This document shows, in pieces, positions 20,998 to 30,768 of a stretch of 64,000 bases of DNA (positions are counted from its first letter, which is position 1; every line of letters starts with the position of its first letter). This DNA is from Leptospira soteropolitanensis (GTDB taxonomy: Bacteria > Spirochaetota > Leptospiria > Leptospirales > Leptospiraceae), in NCBI RefSeq assembly GCF_026151655.1, contig NZ_JAMQPN010000002.1, forward strand, positions 726,096 through 790,095. Direction: 5' to 3'. The translations under genes and the position numbers were made by a program. A model generated the notes under the pieces. It was not told the DNA's origin, did not search any database, and worked only from the letters and a program-made list of their open reading frames with translations.

Positions 20998-22635
20998 TTA
21001 AAAAAATATTCCTTTTTCAACTAATAGATGTTCAAGTATTGGACCGAGTGCTAATACTGGGAAAAAAGAAAGTCCGCAAACAATGAGTATGACACTAAAT
21101 GTCAAAAAACCAAATAACACAGTATCTAATCTAAAGTTCCCTTCTGAAGATAAAGTTGTCACCTTCCCACCTAAACTACCTGAAACCAATACGACAGCAT
21201 AGATCACGCTAAAACGACCAATTAACATGGATAAACCGAGAGATAAATTTCCCCATAAATTATCAGCACCAAACCCAGCAAAGGCAGAACCGTTGTTTCC
21301 AGCTGCAGAACTGTATGCATAAAGTATCTGAGATAAAGCATGTGGGCCTTTTGCGGAATAACCCGATTCCAAAAAGATAGTGGCCATAGTTCCAATCAAA
21401 ATACAGGCTGTTGGTGCCAAGATTCCAAAAAGGGTCCATTTGATTTCGTAACTCCCGATCTTTTTGCCAAAATATTCAGGGGTTCGGCCAGTCATGAGTC
21501 CTGACAAAAAAACAGTCAGAATTAGAAATAAAACCATCCCATACATTCCTGTTCCCACACCGCCAAAGATGATTTCACCTAACATCATCTGAAAAATGGC
21601 AATCCCACCTGCCAGTGGCGAGTAACTATCGTGCATGGAATTTACCGATCCGTTGGATGCGGCAGTTGTGGATGACATCCAAAGAGTAGATTCTGTCAAA
21701 GTAAACCGAGTCTCTTTGCCTTCCCAAAAACCGGGATGGTTCCATTCTGAATAAAAAATACCAAGAAAACCAAATATAAAAAAAGCCAGCATCACAAAGA
21801 ACACGACCCAAGCATGGCGAAATGAGTTTGTGATTTTTCCGTATAAAAATACACAGGAAGCAGGCAAAAAGAGAATCGAAAACATTTGAATGAAGTTCGA
21901 AATAGGAGTTGGGTTTTCGAATGGATGTGCGCTATTCACACCAAAAAATCCTCCTCCATTGGTTCCAATTTGTTTGATAGCAATTTGAGAAGCAGCAGGT
22001 CCTAAAGGAATGGTTTGGTTTTGTCCCTCTAAGCCCACAATCTGCAATGGGTCTTGAAAAGACTGTACAACACCTTGGCTCACAAGTAATATCGCAACGA
22101 CTATGGAAATGGGAAGAAGGATATAAAAGGTAGAACGAAACAAGTCCAACCAAAAATTTCCAAACTTGGTTTCCTTAGAGGAAACAATGGATCGACTAAC
22201 AAACATTAACACGGAAATTCCAACTCCAGCGCTCAGGAAATTTTGCGGAGTGAGTCCCACCATTTGAGAAAAATAGCTAAGTTGACTTTCACCAGAATAT
22301 GCCTGCCAATTGGTATTGGTAATAAAGGAAATGGTTGTATTAAGTGCCAGATCCCAATTCATTCCCACCAGTTTTAACGGGTTCTTTGGGAGTAAGTTTT
22401 GGTATCTGAGGATTAAAAATAAAATTCCTGCTCCAAACAAATGGAATGCAAACATACTTTTTAAATATTGTTTTGGTGTTTGGGAAGGTGGTTCACCAGA
22501 AAATAAGAACCTTTGAAACAAAGACTCTAGTGGCAATCGTTTCGCATTTAAAACGATCGCCATATAGTATCCGACAAAGGGAGAGAGAAGAACCAGTAAC
22601 CCAACAAAAAAAGGAAAATAAAGTAACTCATTCAT
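20998..22635 (-). CDS. kdpA: KdpA, potassium-channel-like subunit of the potassium pump
   Basis: 545 residues with about ten membrane helices. It contains the four selectivity-filter-like Gly-rich pore loops of the SKT superfamily, including TNTNWQAYSGES, GTNGGGFFGVNSAHPFENP and SAAGNNGSAFAGF. It takes potassium from the periplasm and passes it to KdpB. First gene of the operon; GAGAGAAT precedes the ATG. I find no kdpF reading frame in the 78 bases upstream or in the 9-base kdpA-kdpB gap. Confidence 0.97.
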   Translation of the reverse strand: MNELLYFPFFVGLLVLLSPFVGYYMAIVLNAKRLPLESLFQRFLFSGEPPSQTPKQYLKSMFAFHLFGAGILFLILRYQNLLPKNPLKLVGMNWDLALNTTISFITNTNWQAYSGESQLSYFSQMVGLTPQNFLSAGVGISVLMFVSRSIVSSKETKFGNFWLDLFRSTFYILLPISIVVAILLVSQGVVQSFQDPLQIVGLEGQNQTIPLGPAASQIAIKQIGTNGGGFFGVNSAHPFENPTPISNFIQMFSILFLPASCVFLYGKITNSFRHAWVVFFVMLAFFIFGFLGIFYSEWNHPGFWEGKETRFTLTESTLWMSSTTAASNGSVNSMHDSYSPLAGGIAIFQMMLGEIIFGGVGTGMYGMVLFLILTVFLSGLMTGRTPEYFGKKIGSYEIKWTLFGILAPTACILIGTMATIFLESGYSAKGPHALSQILYAYSSAAGNNGSAFAGFGADNLWGNLSLGLSMLIGRFSVIYAVVLVSGSLGGKVTTLSSEGNFRLDTVLFGFLTFSVILIVCGLSFFPVLALGPILEHLLVEKGIFF

Positions 22636-22700
22636 AGATTCATTCTCTCACGATTGAAACAAACCGTAAAGAGTCGTCTACTTAAGAGAAAAGAATCCGG

Positions 22701-22719
22701 GATTAAGAAAAGATTAAGA
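22701..22719. promoter_or_regulatory. Tandem GATTAAGA repeat, probable KdpE binding site
   Basis: GATTAAGA occurs at 22701-22708 and again at 22712-22719 with an AAA spacer: an exact direct repeat with an 11-base period, about one helical turn, as expected for head-to-tail binding of an OmpR-family regulator. It lies about 66-84 bases before the kdpA start and overlaps the stop codon of the preceding gene. The repeat is seen directly; the link to KdpE is inference. Confidence 0.55.
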
Positions 22720-23511
22720 CTCTTTTTCTCCCAAACCAGGGAAATAAACAATAACTGCCCAAACTAAGTTTAAAAACAAAAAGAACAAACAGGAATAAAT
22801 TCCCTTGTTAAACATCTCTGCATCCAGGGGACCTCGCCAAACCAAAAAAAGTGAATCTTTTGCAAATGGCAACTCGGCCATATCCCATATGGGTTCCTTT
22901 AGAACAACTCCTCCTGAAAACAATCCGGAAAGGTTACACTGAATATCTTCTTTCGAATAACAAATAGCATATAAGGGTGGTTTGATTTCTTTACCAGAAA
23001 TAGATCGAATTCGTTTGTAATGGAATCGAATGACCGGCCCATAAACTGCACCTCCCGATCTTCGCCGAACAAGTAACGGGGAACGAAACTCGCCCTTTTC
23101 TACATCATCCAAATAAAAATCGCGAAGGAACAAATACCGATAATTAAGATATTGGGACACCTCTTCTGGAAGAACTTCCATTTTTGAAGTGATACCAAAG
23201 TGATAACCAATAGAGTCCCCTAAAAATAACACTGAATTTCCTCCTGCAAGTAAGGATAAAAAAACTGCTAATAGGATTTTGAATCCTGTTCTTTTAGTAA
23301 GAAGAATTCCTAAAAACAGAACTGGCAAAAATAAAATAAGGATGGCCCAAACAGAAACAGAAAGTGGAAAAAATGCCCCAAAGGGAAGTAAAAATATACC
23401 AAACCCACAAATAAAAGAAAGGCCTGTCCAGAAGACAAAAAAGGAAGAAGTTGGTTCTTCACTTGGATCCGGTTTTTTTCTGTTTTGATTTTCAACAAAC
23501 CCAACAAACAT
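22714..23511 (-). CDS. Membrane protein of unknown function (third gene of a three-gene unit)
   Basis: 265 residues; not recognised as a named family. Three hydrophobic helices occur in the first 120 residues, followed by a soluble extracytoplasmic part of about 110 residues containing RSPLLVRRRSGGAVYGPVIR and two cysteines (AICYSKEDIQCNL), then a final helix (LFFLFLNLVWAVIVYFPG). The arrangement of helices, soluble domain and helix recalls DUF3592-like proteins, but this is weak. The AAGGAG ribosome site lies inside the end of the upstream gene, whose stop is 3 bases away. Confidence 0.7.
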   Translation of the reverse strand: MFVGFVENQNRKKPDPSEEPTSSFFVFWTGLSFICGFGIFLLPFGAFFPLSVSVWAILILFLPVLFLGILLTKRTGFKILLAVFLSLLAGGNSVLFLGDSIGYHFGITSKMEVLPEEVSQYLNYRYLFLRDFYLDDVEKGEFRSPLLVRRRSGGAVYGPVIRFHYKRIRSISGKEIKPPLYAICYSKEDIQCNLSGLFSGGVVLKEPIWDMAELPFAKDSLFLVWRGPLDAEMFNKGIYSCLFFLFLNLVWAVIVYFPGLGEKES

Positions 23512-23514
23512 CCA

Positions 23515-24663
23515 TTACTCCTTAACCTCAAATGAACTCCGAATGGTTTGCCAATAAAGGTTGGCCGTCTCTTTTTCTCTTTTAGGATAAGACAAAGAAA
23601 GAAAATAACCACGAGGTGCATTATAAAGATAATACTCTTTCATTTCCATTGCAACAGAATTACCAATTTCATCTACCTCCGTCCATTCGCTCAAATACTC
23701 GGATTGGAATTCAGTTCTTTTAAATCCCAACCTTCTCATGAGACCGGGGGTAAGCGAACGCATTGAATCCCAAAAACGAAAATAATTTTTTGTATCGCGA
23801 AGAGGTTTCGTTTTATCAAAGCTAGACCCAATAGACAAAATGATTTTTGGAAGATTTTTCTTTTTTTTTCCAGATGTCTGTAACTTTAATGCTTCCTCCC
23901 ATTCTGTTTGGCCAACAGGCAAATAATTCCCTAAAAATTGTACAAAACGTACGATTCGATATATAGAATCTTTATTTTCGCCATAAACCCCAAGTCGATT
24001 TCCAAATAATCCTTCATACCGAAGTTTTGCAGGGAACCTAATTCTGTAACGGAAAGATTCCGACTCCAAAACAAGAGTATCTACCTTCTCGGAACTTGTC
24101 ACATAACACCCATACGGTTCGCTCACCAAATCCAATGGGATGGTTTGGTCAGACCATTCACTAGTTGCACGGTTTGTAATTTCGTTTGATTTTGTTAACC
24201 AAGTGGGAAAAAAACCAGGTTCCTTTTCTAGTTTTAAGCGATAACAAAGATGAATGCCTTTTCCGAGAAATACAGCTTCCTTTTCTTTTCGAACTTCATA
24301 CAGTGCCTCGAGTTCCTTAGCTGCAATATCCGCTTCATCCACTACTGGAAATTCTTTTCGGTATTCATCATCAATGAGAAAACGGATACGTCCCGATGGT
24401 GAAACTAAATAGTTTCTTCCATGTATGTCCTTTTTTTTCAACGTTGATTGTTTGTTTTTGAACTCAGAAAGGAATCGGTGAAAACTTCGACTCTCCTCTT
24501 CTTCTGCATCGGGAATCCAAGGTCTTTGTAATAAAGGATCTACGATGATGTTAGAGTTTGGTTGTGCATTTAAAGGGAAAAGTGAGAACCAAATTAGAAT
24601 CAATAGGGTTCCTACTGTTCTCTTTAGAATTTGAAAATGAAGAGAGTTTTTCTCCCCAAACAT
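23515..24663 (-). CDS. Exported protein of unknown function
   Basis: 382 residues. A signal peptide is likely (TVGTLLILIWFSLFPLNAQ-PNSN), predicting a periplasmic or surface protein. No known domain is recognised. The mature protein is rich in charged and aromatic residues, with a GRNYLVSPSGRIRFLIDDEY segment near residue 100 and a C-terminal domain reading RGYFLSLSYPKREKE. It lies between two other unknown genes with 3-base gaps, so the three are surely cotranscribed and probably act together at the envelope. Confidence 0.7.
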   Translation of the reverse strand: MFGEKNSLHFQILKRTVGTLLILIWFSLFPLNAQPNSNIIVDPLLQRPWIPDAEEEESRSFHRFLSEFKNKQSTLKKKDIHGRNYLVSPSGRIRFLIDDEYRKEFPVVDEADIAAKELEALYEVRKEKEAVFLGKGIHLCYRLKLEKEPGFFPTWLTKSNEITNRATSEWSDQTIPLDLVSEPYGCYVTSSEKVDTLVLESESFRYRIRFPAKLRYEGLFGNRLGVYGENKDSIYRIVRFVQFLGNYLPVGQTEWEEALKLQTSGKKKKNLPKIILSIGSSFDKTKPLRDTKNYFRFWDSMRSLTPGLMRRLGFKRTEFQSEYLSEWTEVDEIGNSVAMEMKEYYLYNAPRGYFLSLSYPKREKETANLYWQTIRSSFEVKE

Positions 24664-24666
24664 ACG

Positions 24667-26136
24667 TTATGCCTGGAATTTAGATTGGATAAAATTTAGT
24701 GCCATAGTAAAGATTTTTGAAAAATCTCTCTTATGGTTTTCATCATTCACTCGAGAAAGTATTCCTTTTAAAATTGTTTGTACCTGAGTATAATTTGGTA
24801 CTTCAAAAAAAGCTTTTTGGATATGAGGCCAAGCCATTTTCACCATTTGCATAAACTCAGGACTTCCCTTTTTAAACTCTTGGATCATACGATCTAACGT
24901 AAGTTTAACGATTTGAAAGTTTTTGATTTTTTTAACAATACCACTTAAAACTTCGCGACTCAAATCCGATTTTGAACTCATCATTTGAAAGACAGCATTC
25001 CAATCGACTGGCTCATTTTTTTGTTCTTTCAAAACTTGCGTGCGAAGGGAAACCACAGCCTTTTCAAATTCAGAAAGACCACGTAACCAGTTCTGATATC
25101 CAACCTGATCTGACTTGGTTTGAAAACCAGTGATGGTTTGGATCATATCCATAAATTCTTTTAAATTAAAACTCTCCAACCTGACAAGATTGGGATCGAG
25201 GGGCGTTTCTGGTTCCTCTTCTTCAAAATCAACATCGATGTCCTGTGAAAAATCATCGGCGTCATCTGTTTGTGAGTGAGAAGAGTTGGTTGCCCCTGAA
25301 GAATCAGAATCATCAAATTCTAAATCTTCAATTTCATATTCTTCTTCTTGTGTAGCATTAGATTGATTCTTTGAAGATGGTTCTGGAAGAGGATTGTCTT
25401 TGGGATCTGGCCCAATTTTTACATCTAAAAGTTCACCGGTGAGGTTTTCCCCAAATGTTTCCACAATTTCCAAAAGAATGGATTTGTCTCTTTCGGGGAT
25501 AAGAGACTGCTTTTTGACTACTGGAGTAGGAGGTGCATTGGCTACAGCTAGAGCATCTGTTAAAGATACCGGTTCTTTTTCTGACTCAGCACTAGATGGA
25601 ATCGAAAGAGCTGCTTTGGCAGACTCAGCCATTAAACCTCTCGGCTCTATAATTTCACCAGTAAGAGGATTTTCTAAAACAGTCAAAATCCCTTTTTGTA
25701 CAAAAACAAAATCCTTCGGATGGGTGACTTGAAGCCGTTCGACGATTTCTTCCGCTGCTGAAGAAAAACTAGGAACAGGAGCATTATTGATTTTTTCCAA
25801 CTCCTGCGCTTTTAGTTTTTCTTGTACCTTATTCAGAACTTCGATAAAATTAGAATTTAAATAGGTAGAAACTTCATTCTGCGGAACACCTAACATAGTA
25901 GCAAATTGAGGTAAGTGTTCAAAAAACTGGTCAGTTTTTTTAATGTTCCCTGTCATGTAGGATTTAATTTGTTTTGCGACCTCTTCTACTTTGGCCGGAT
26001 CCATTTTACGGGCTTTGAGGAGTTTTTTAAAAATATCGATATGTGCGTGGAAATAGGACAGAAATTCCCCATAAGCGGTGAATTCATACTCCCCGTGCGC
26101 TTTTTTTTCTAAAACCTTTTTAGAACCGTCTGACAT
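24667..26136 (-). CDS. Large cytoplasmic protein of unknown function with acidic linker
   Basis: 489 residues, no signal peptide or membrane helix. A helical N-terminal domain (about residues 1-160) is followed by a Pro/Ser/Ala-rich segment and a strongly acidic stretch (EEEYEIEDLEFDDSDSS, then DIDVDFEEEEPETPLDP, about 270-325), then a helical C-terminal domain of about 165 residues. The two-domain layout with a disordered acidic linker suggests a scaffold or adaptor; no family recognised. First gene of the unit formed with the two exported or membrane proteins that follow. Confidence 0.7.
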   Translation of the reverse strand: MSDGSKKVLEKKAHGEYEFTAYGEFLSYFHAHIDIFKKLLKARKMDPAKVEEVAKQIKSYMTGNIKKTDQFFEHLPQFATMLGVPQNEVSTYLNSNFIEVLNKVQEKLKAQELEKINNAPVPSFSSAAEEIVERLQVTHPKDFVFVQKGILTVLENPLTGEIIEPRGLMAESAKAALSIPSSAESEKEPVSLTDALAVANAPPTPVVKKQSLIPERDKSILLEIVETFGENLTGELLDVKIGPDPKDNPLPEPSSKNQSNATQEEEYEIEDLEFDDSDSSGATNSSHSQTDDADDFSQDIDVDFEEEEPETPLDPNLVRLESFNLKEFMDMIQTITGFQTKSDQVGYQNWLRGLSEFEKAVVSLRTQVLKEQKNEPVDWNAVFQMMSSKSDLSREVLSGIVKKIKNFQIVKLTLDRMIQEFKKGSPEFMQMVKMAWPHIQKAFFEVPNYTQVQTILKGILSRVNDENHKRDFSKIFTMALNFIQSKFQA

Positions 26137-26229
26137 AATAGGATCACATCCAATGCATAGGAAAAGTCACAAGGGTCAAGATTTTTACGAACCGATTGAC
26201 GAAATGCAGGGAGAACGGAGTTTAGGAAT

Positions 26230-26499
26230 ATGAATCGTTTGTTAGTTTTGGTTGTTTTGTGTTTTGTCATGATCTTCTCTACATCTTGCCAAAAGAGAGA
26301 AGACAAAACCCTGGAAAGAAACCTATTTACTTTCCTCATTAGTTGTACGGGAGGGAGTTTAGAAGCCTGTAACGCAGATTGTGCCGCAAAATACCCAGAC
26401 ATCACTGGGGTGAATTACACTTCTGCTTCCGCTTGTTTCAGTGCTTGCTCCACAAACTGCAATCTCTCCACTACCTTACTTTTACTTACGAATAAGTAA
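26230..26499 (+). CDS. Small Cys-rich lipoprotein
   Basis: 89 residues. The leader MNRLLVLVVLCFVMIFSTSC ends in a lipobox-like FSTSC; the mature part carries six more cysteines (ISCTGG, EACNADCAAK, ACFSACSTNC), probably paired in disulfides in the periplasm or at the surface. AGGAAT precedes the ATG. It diverges from the unknown gene at 24667 and ends 17 bases from the convergent rsmE stop. The AC-x3-C/C-x3-C layout resembles many short leptospiral lipoproteins of unknown role. Confidence 0.75.
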   Translation: MNRLLVLVVLCFVMIFSTSCQKREDKTLERNLFTFLISCTGGSLEACNADCAAKYPDITGVNYTSASACFSACSTNCNLSTTLLLLTNK

Positions 26500-26516
26500 T
26501 CAGTTCGTTCTAAAAA

Positions 26517-27197
26517 TTAAGTTCCATACACAAGGAAACTGGCAGCCACAATGCCTGCCGTTTCCGTCCGGAGAACTCCGCCAGGCAAAGTCAGCCGAGG
26601 GATTTGGTTTGTTTCCATCCAATTTTCTTCGTCAACATGAAATCCACCTTCAGGACCTACCACGGGAATTTTTCCCATGAGTTGATTCACAGTAAATACT
26701 ACAGACTGGTGAGGATGAAAAACCACCAAACTTTCTTTATGTGATTCCATCCAATCCATAGCCGGTTCAATCGAAAGTGATAGTAACTCCGATTGTTTGG
26801 ACTGAGCCGCCGCTTCTTTTACAATCTTTTCTGCTCTCTCCAAATTAAACTCTTTTCGGATAGAATGGCGAAATACGAGAAATACCACCGAGTCCAGGCC
26901 AATCTCTGTCACCTTTTGCAAAAAGAAATCAAACCGGTTTCCTTTGGGTAAAGCAATGGCAATCGATTTGTGTTTTATTTTTTTCGGGATTTGGGTTTCT
27001 TTTAAAAATTTTAATTCTTTGGAATGCGGAGAGTATTGGTAATCGTAAAGACCACCAAATCCATCACGGATTTGGATGATGGTGTCTTCCTTATTAAGTC
27101 TCAATGCTCGAAGGTGCGCCAATTCTTCAGGAAATAGCGAGATCGTAGGTTTCTTTAAAAAACCAGTGCGAAAAAGTATAAGTCCAGGTTCTAACAA
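26517..27197 (-). CDS. rsmE: 16S rRNA m3U1498 methyltransferase RsmE
   Basis: 226 residues. SPOUT-class enzyme that N3-methylates U1498 of 16S rRNA with SAM. The C-terminal knot is clear: IAIALPKGNRFDFFLQKVTEIG, then VVGPEGGFHVDEE and LPGGVLRTETAGIVAAS. The N-terminal PUA-like domain is shorter than usual. The only usable start is TTG at 27197: an in-frame stop lies five codons upstream and no ATG lies near the N-terminus. Four bases separate it from the preceding gene. Confidence 0.93.
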   Translation of the reverse strand: MLEPGLILFRTGFLKKPTISLFPEELAHLRALRLNKEDTIIQIRDGFGGLYDYQYSPHSKELKFLKETQIPKKIKHKSIAIALPKGNRFDFFLQKVTEIGLDSVVFLVFRHSIRKEFNLERAEKIVKEAAAQSKQSELLSLSIEPAMDWMESHKESLVVFHPHQSVVFTVNQLMGKIPVVGPEGGFHVDEENWMETNQIPRLTLPGGVLRTETAGIVAASFLVYGT

Positions 27198-27201
27198 GTG
27201 T

Positions 27202-27975
27202 TTAGCGGCTTAGGTTATCGACGGCAAACAAAGAAGGATCTGGGTTTACCGATTTGTCAACTTCTTGAATTTCCCAAACAGTGATACTACCTGTGTTCAA
27301 ATCTAACATTTCGAGCCTAGAGGCTTTTTGAATCTCTTCTACTTTTCCGGAAACTTCTTTCACTTTCACGGGGCCATATTTTAAGTTCAAAGTTTTGAAT
27401 AAAATTCCGTCTCTATCGTGAAAGTCGACACGGTATGGTTTTAAATCTTTTTTACCGACCAGTAATACTAATTTTTTATAAAAATAAGGAAGGATTGGTT
27501 TTAAAGAAACTCGGTAATACACTTCACCTCCTATTTCCAAATCCGCATTTACAAGTGGGTTGTAATTGGCCTGATAAGAATAACCAGAAAGGTCTACATA
27601 AAAAAATCCAGTCCCCATCAAGGACTCGTATTTCTCATCATCTGTTTTTCGAAAAAGTTTCGCACTTAGGACATTGAAGAAAAATACATTTTCACCTTCG
27701 TCCTTAGTCAAAAGTTTGGACTCGAGTCCACGCCCCTTCCTGTCAAAAAGAAGAAGCGCATCTTCTCCATTAAAAAATCGATTGATTTTCCATGTCTCCG
27801 AAGTTCCGTTCCTACGAATGAGAACGTAAGTCCCTTTGACAAGGCCTTTTCCAAAATCCATCTCTCGGTCAAGCCTTGCCAAAAGTTCCTGAGCTGACAA
27901 ACTGGTATCAGCTGCCCCTTGCGCCTCTAAAGAAACAAAACTCACGAAAAAGAAGAAGAAGAGAATTCTTAGCAT
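27202..27975 (-). CDS. LolA-like outer-membrane lipoprotein-sorting protein
   Basis: 257 residues with a signal peptide (LRILFFFFFVSFVSLEAQG-AAD). The mature protein follows the LolA-like fold of outer membrane lipoprotein-sorting family members: an ARLDREMDFGKGLVKGTYVLIRR start, a KGRGLESKLLTKDEGENVF segment, a MGTGFFYVDLSGYSYQANY segment and VGKKDLKPYRVDFHDRDG. Likely a periplasmic carrier of lipid or lipoprotein, although these proteins have varied roles. It follows guaB by 8 bases and precedes rsmE by 4. Confidence 0.78.
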   Translation of the reverse strand: MLRILFFFFFVSFVSLEAQGAADTSLSAQELLARLDREMDFGKGLVKGTYVLIRRNGTSETWKINRFFNGEDALLLFDRKGRGLESKLLTKDEGENVFFFNVLSAKLFRKTDDEKYESLMGTGFFYVDLSGYSYQANYNPLVNADLEIGGEVYYRVSLKPILPYFYKKLVLLVGKKDLKPYRVDFHDRDGILFKTLNLKYGPVKVKEVSGKVEEIQKASRLEMLDLNTGSITVWEIQEVDKSVNPDPSLFAVDNLSR

Positions 27976-27983
27976 GTATGATT

Positions 27984-29510
27984 TTATTCCGCACGCATAG
28001 ATGGTTTGGTATAAGAATACAGCCCATGAACACTGCCTTGTGCCTGTGCCGATTCCGTTCTACGTTCAAAACGAAGTTTCCCTTCCCTTAATGCCTTATG
28101 AAGATCTGGAATATTGCGAAATCCCATATCTTGGAAACTTTGTCTGAGACCTTGGACGAGATAAGGAATGAGATTGAGGACAGATCCTTTATCTACAACG
28201 TATCCAGAAACACCCTGTGCTACTTTGATTTTTTGGGATTCCGAGAAATAACGTTTATCTCCACCTTTACTCATCGCTTCTAAACTTGCCATTCCTCTAT
28301 ATTTCTTTAGACGAATTCCGTTTTCATAAAAATACTCACCGGGAGCTTCTTTTGTTCCGGCAAACATAGAACCCATCATACACATGGAAGCACCAATCGC
28401 AAGAGCATTGGCAATGTCTCCGATATTAGAAATTCCTCCATCGGCAATCACTGGAACTCCATGTGCCTGAGCATACTCTGCAGTTTTAAACACTGCCGTA
28501 GCTTGCGCTCTTCCCACTGCCATAGTATCTTGTGTGATACAAATAGAACCAGGTCCCATTCCTATCCGAAGTCCATCGGCACCTGCGGCAATGAGATTTG
28601 CTGCTTGGGCTTTTGTGACTACGTTTCCACCGATGACATCAATGTTTGGAAAATTTGATTTAATCCATTGGATCATTTCCATTTGGTAACTAGAGTTTCC
28701 TTGAGCGGAATCAATAATGATAGCATCCACTCCGACTCCCGCAAGGGCAGCCATACGGTCACGTGACTCTGGTAAGGTGGAGAGTGCGGCTCCTACTCGT
28801 AATCTTTTTTGATCATCTTTTGAAGATTGAGGGAATTCTTTATTTTTTTTCAAGTCGCTACGACAAATGAGGGCAACTAACTTTCCTTGTTTATCAACAA
28901 TCGGAAGTTTCCCTTTTTTACTGGTGCGAAGGATGTTGTTCGCTTCTTGCAAACTAATACCAACATTGGCAGTAATGAGTTCCGTTGTCATAACCTTTCC
29001 TAGTTTGATACCACGGTCTCTTTCAAAATCGACATCCCTATTCGTAACAATACCAACTAACTTTGTACGGGCAGTCCCATCTTCCGTAATGGGAATCCCA
29101 CTAAAACCATACTTTTCCTTAACCGCATCTAAATCTGCTAATGTATGTTCAGGGGAAAGTAAAATAGGATCTTTGATAAATCCATTCTCATAGCGTTTTA
29201 CTTTGCGAACAAGTTCTACCTGTTCATCGATACTGTTGTTATAATGTATAATTCCGATTCCACCCATCAGTGCTTGTGCGATGGCCATTTCTGACTCTGT
29301 AACCGTGTCCATAGGAGAGCTCATCAGAGGTCTTTTGAGTGAAATATTTTTGGAAAGTTTGGTTTCGAGTTCAACATCGCTTGGGTTAAAGTCGATGTAT
29401 CCGGGCAGAACTAAAAAGTCCCGATAAGTGAGTCCCATGTTGACCGAGAAGAGCTCTTGTCCACTGACTCCATCGAAAAGCTCAGATCCTGGTAGGGGTT
29501 GATTTGACAT
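27984..29510 (-). CDS. guaB: Inosine-5'-monophosphate dehydrogenase
   Basis: About 508 residues. Oxidises IMP to XMP with NAD, the committed step of GMP synthesis. Order: N-terminal barrel start ([16 protein letters not shown]), two CBS domains (about residues 95-215), [31 protein letters not shown] with the catalytic Cys, [21 protein letters not shown], and the flap region [15 protein letters not shown]. The ATG at 29510 has GGAAGGA before it; an in-frame TTG at 29540 would add ten residues not typical of the family. Head of a guaB / LolA-like / rsmE transcript. Confidence 0.97.
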   Translation of the reverse strand: MSNQPLPGSELFDGVSGQELFSVNMGLTYRDFLVLPGYIDFNPSDVELETKLSKNISLKRPLMSSPMDTVTESEMAIAQALMGGIGIIHYNNSIDEQVELVRKVKRYENGFIKDPILLSPEHTLADLDAVKEKYGFSGIPITEDGTARTKLVGIVTNRDVDFERDRGIKLGKVMTTELITANVGISLQEANNILRTSKKGKLPIVDKQGKLVALICRSDLKKNKEFPQSSKDDQKRLRVGAALSTLPESRDRMAALAGVGVDAIIIDSAQGNSSYQMEMIQWIKSNFPNIDVIGGNVVTKAQAANLIAAGADGLRIGMGPGSICITQDTMAVGRAQATAVFKTAEYAQAHGVPVIADGGISNIGDIANALAIGASMCMMGSMFAGTKEAPGEYFYENGIRLKKYRGMASLEAMSKGGDKRYFSESQKIKVAQGVSGYVVDKGSVLNLIPYLVQGLRQSFQDMGFRNIPDLHKALREGKLRFERRTESAQAQGSVHGLYSYTKPSMRAE

Positions 29511-29607
29511 AATTATCCTTCCTTTTTCTACTTTAAGCAAGAAAACTCTCCGTGCAAGAGAATTTCAGGAGAAATTCGTCCGATAATAGTAAGTAACACG
29601 ACCTTTT

Positions 29608-30765
29608 ATGGAAACACTAGAAAGAAGTAAGCGATCTTTGGATGTTTTTTCTGACAAAGAAAAAAAACTCCACGTTTTGACGAAATTTTTATTAAACCAG
29701 GAATTGAGTCTAAAGGACAATATCCATTCAGGGGAGAGTTGTTTTTTAAAAAAAGTATCTGCAGATGGAAACAAGGTTCTAGTAAGCGTACGCCCTACGA
29801 TGACCCTGTCCGTAGGCCAAAAAGTAACCCTCTATAAAATTCTAGGCAGATACCTCCACCTGGAATGTACAGTCGAACAGGAAAAAGGGGAATCCCAATA
29901 CGTTCTCCACTTAGATAAAATTGCCATTGCCAAAAAAGATAGGGAAAGTTCACGAATTCCTGTCCCTCCCGGTTCCGCATGGATCACTAACGTGGTTTCT
30001 AGTAAGGCCAAAATCGAAACCGATATGTTTCATGTTCCCACTGCTGTAAAAGTAAACTTTCAGGACTATGAAACTAAACTGAAGAATACTGTTGATTTTA
30101 TCAAAATATCTACTTTTAACTCGAGCGAAGACTCAGAAGTCATCCGCCAAATCAAAAAAACAAAAAAAGGCCTATTGTTAGAGGATGCTACAGACCGGAA
30201 ATGTTATGAGTCATCACCAAACGAAGACTTTTTAGTTTTTTCTGAAGAAGTGGAAGATGATGTAGATAAAGAAATTAATAACAAACGAAACCAAAAAATT
30301 AAATCGGAACTAATCCTACCCATTCTTTACCTAAACGATGAAGAAGAGTCCATTCCGATTGGTTATATCCAAATGCAAAGTAAAACAGAAACCTTTGATT
30401 TATTAAAAGCAATGGAAATGAAAACTGTTTGTTTTGAAATGGTAGACCGTATTCGTCATTCTAATATGATTAAATCCGACGGAAAATTTCCGGTGATTGA
30501 TATTTCTGAAGGAGGATTGAAGGTAATCGTCGACCATCCAGATTTAATCAAAAGTCTTCCCAAACTTTCTGGATTTCAATTTGATCTTTTTTTCAAAATG
30601 CAATCCCCTCTTACGGCTTTTGGAACTATCAAAACCATTTCCAAAAACGAAGAAGGTCACCTAACAGTAGGACTAGCGATTGCAGGTCACTCCTCTCGTT
30701 CAGGTGAAAAAAAGAGATTTTTGGAGAATGTGGAATTCTTTCGCAAACAAAATCACAAACCTTAA
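29608..30765 (+). CDS. PilZ-like protein, probable DUF1577 family
   Basis: 385 residues, no membrane segment. An N-terminal helical region is followed by a YcgR-N-like beta part (SVGQKVTLYKILGRYLHLECTVEQ, RIPVPPGS) and a C-terminal segment with FPVIDISEGGLKVIV, matching the D-x-S-x-x-G half of the PilZ c-di-GMP site, preceded by MVDRIRHSN where the RxxxR half would lie. One arginine of that half is not clearly in place, so ligand binding is uncertain. It resembles the Leptospira family known as DUF1577. An EAL enzyme is encoded 2 kb away. It ends 3 bases from the convergent radical SAM stop. Confidence 0.7.
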   Translation: METLERSKRSLDVFSDKEKKLHVLTKFLLNQELSLKDNIHSGESCFLKKVSADGNKVLVSVRPTMTLSVGQKVTLYKILGRYLHLECTVEQEKGESQYVLHLDKIAIAKKDRESSRIPVPPGSAWITNVVSSKAKIETDMFHVPTAVKVNFQDYETKLKNTVDFIKISTFNSSEDSEVIRQIKKTKKGLLLEDATDRKCYESSPNEDFLVFSEEVEDDVDKEINNKRNQKIKSELILPILYLNDEEESIPIGYIQMQSKTETFDLLKAMEMKTVCFEMVDRIRHSNMIKSDGKFPVIDISEGGLKVIVDHPDLIKSLPKLSGFQFDLFFKMQSPLTAFGTIKTISKNEEGHLTVGLAIAGHSSRSGEKKRFLENVEFFRKQNHKP

Positions 30766-30768
30766 AAT

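Noticed and set aside
22636..22713. Search for kdpF before kdpA
   Set aside because: No short hydrophobic frame with a start and ribosome site is present in the gap.
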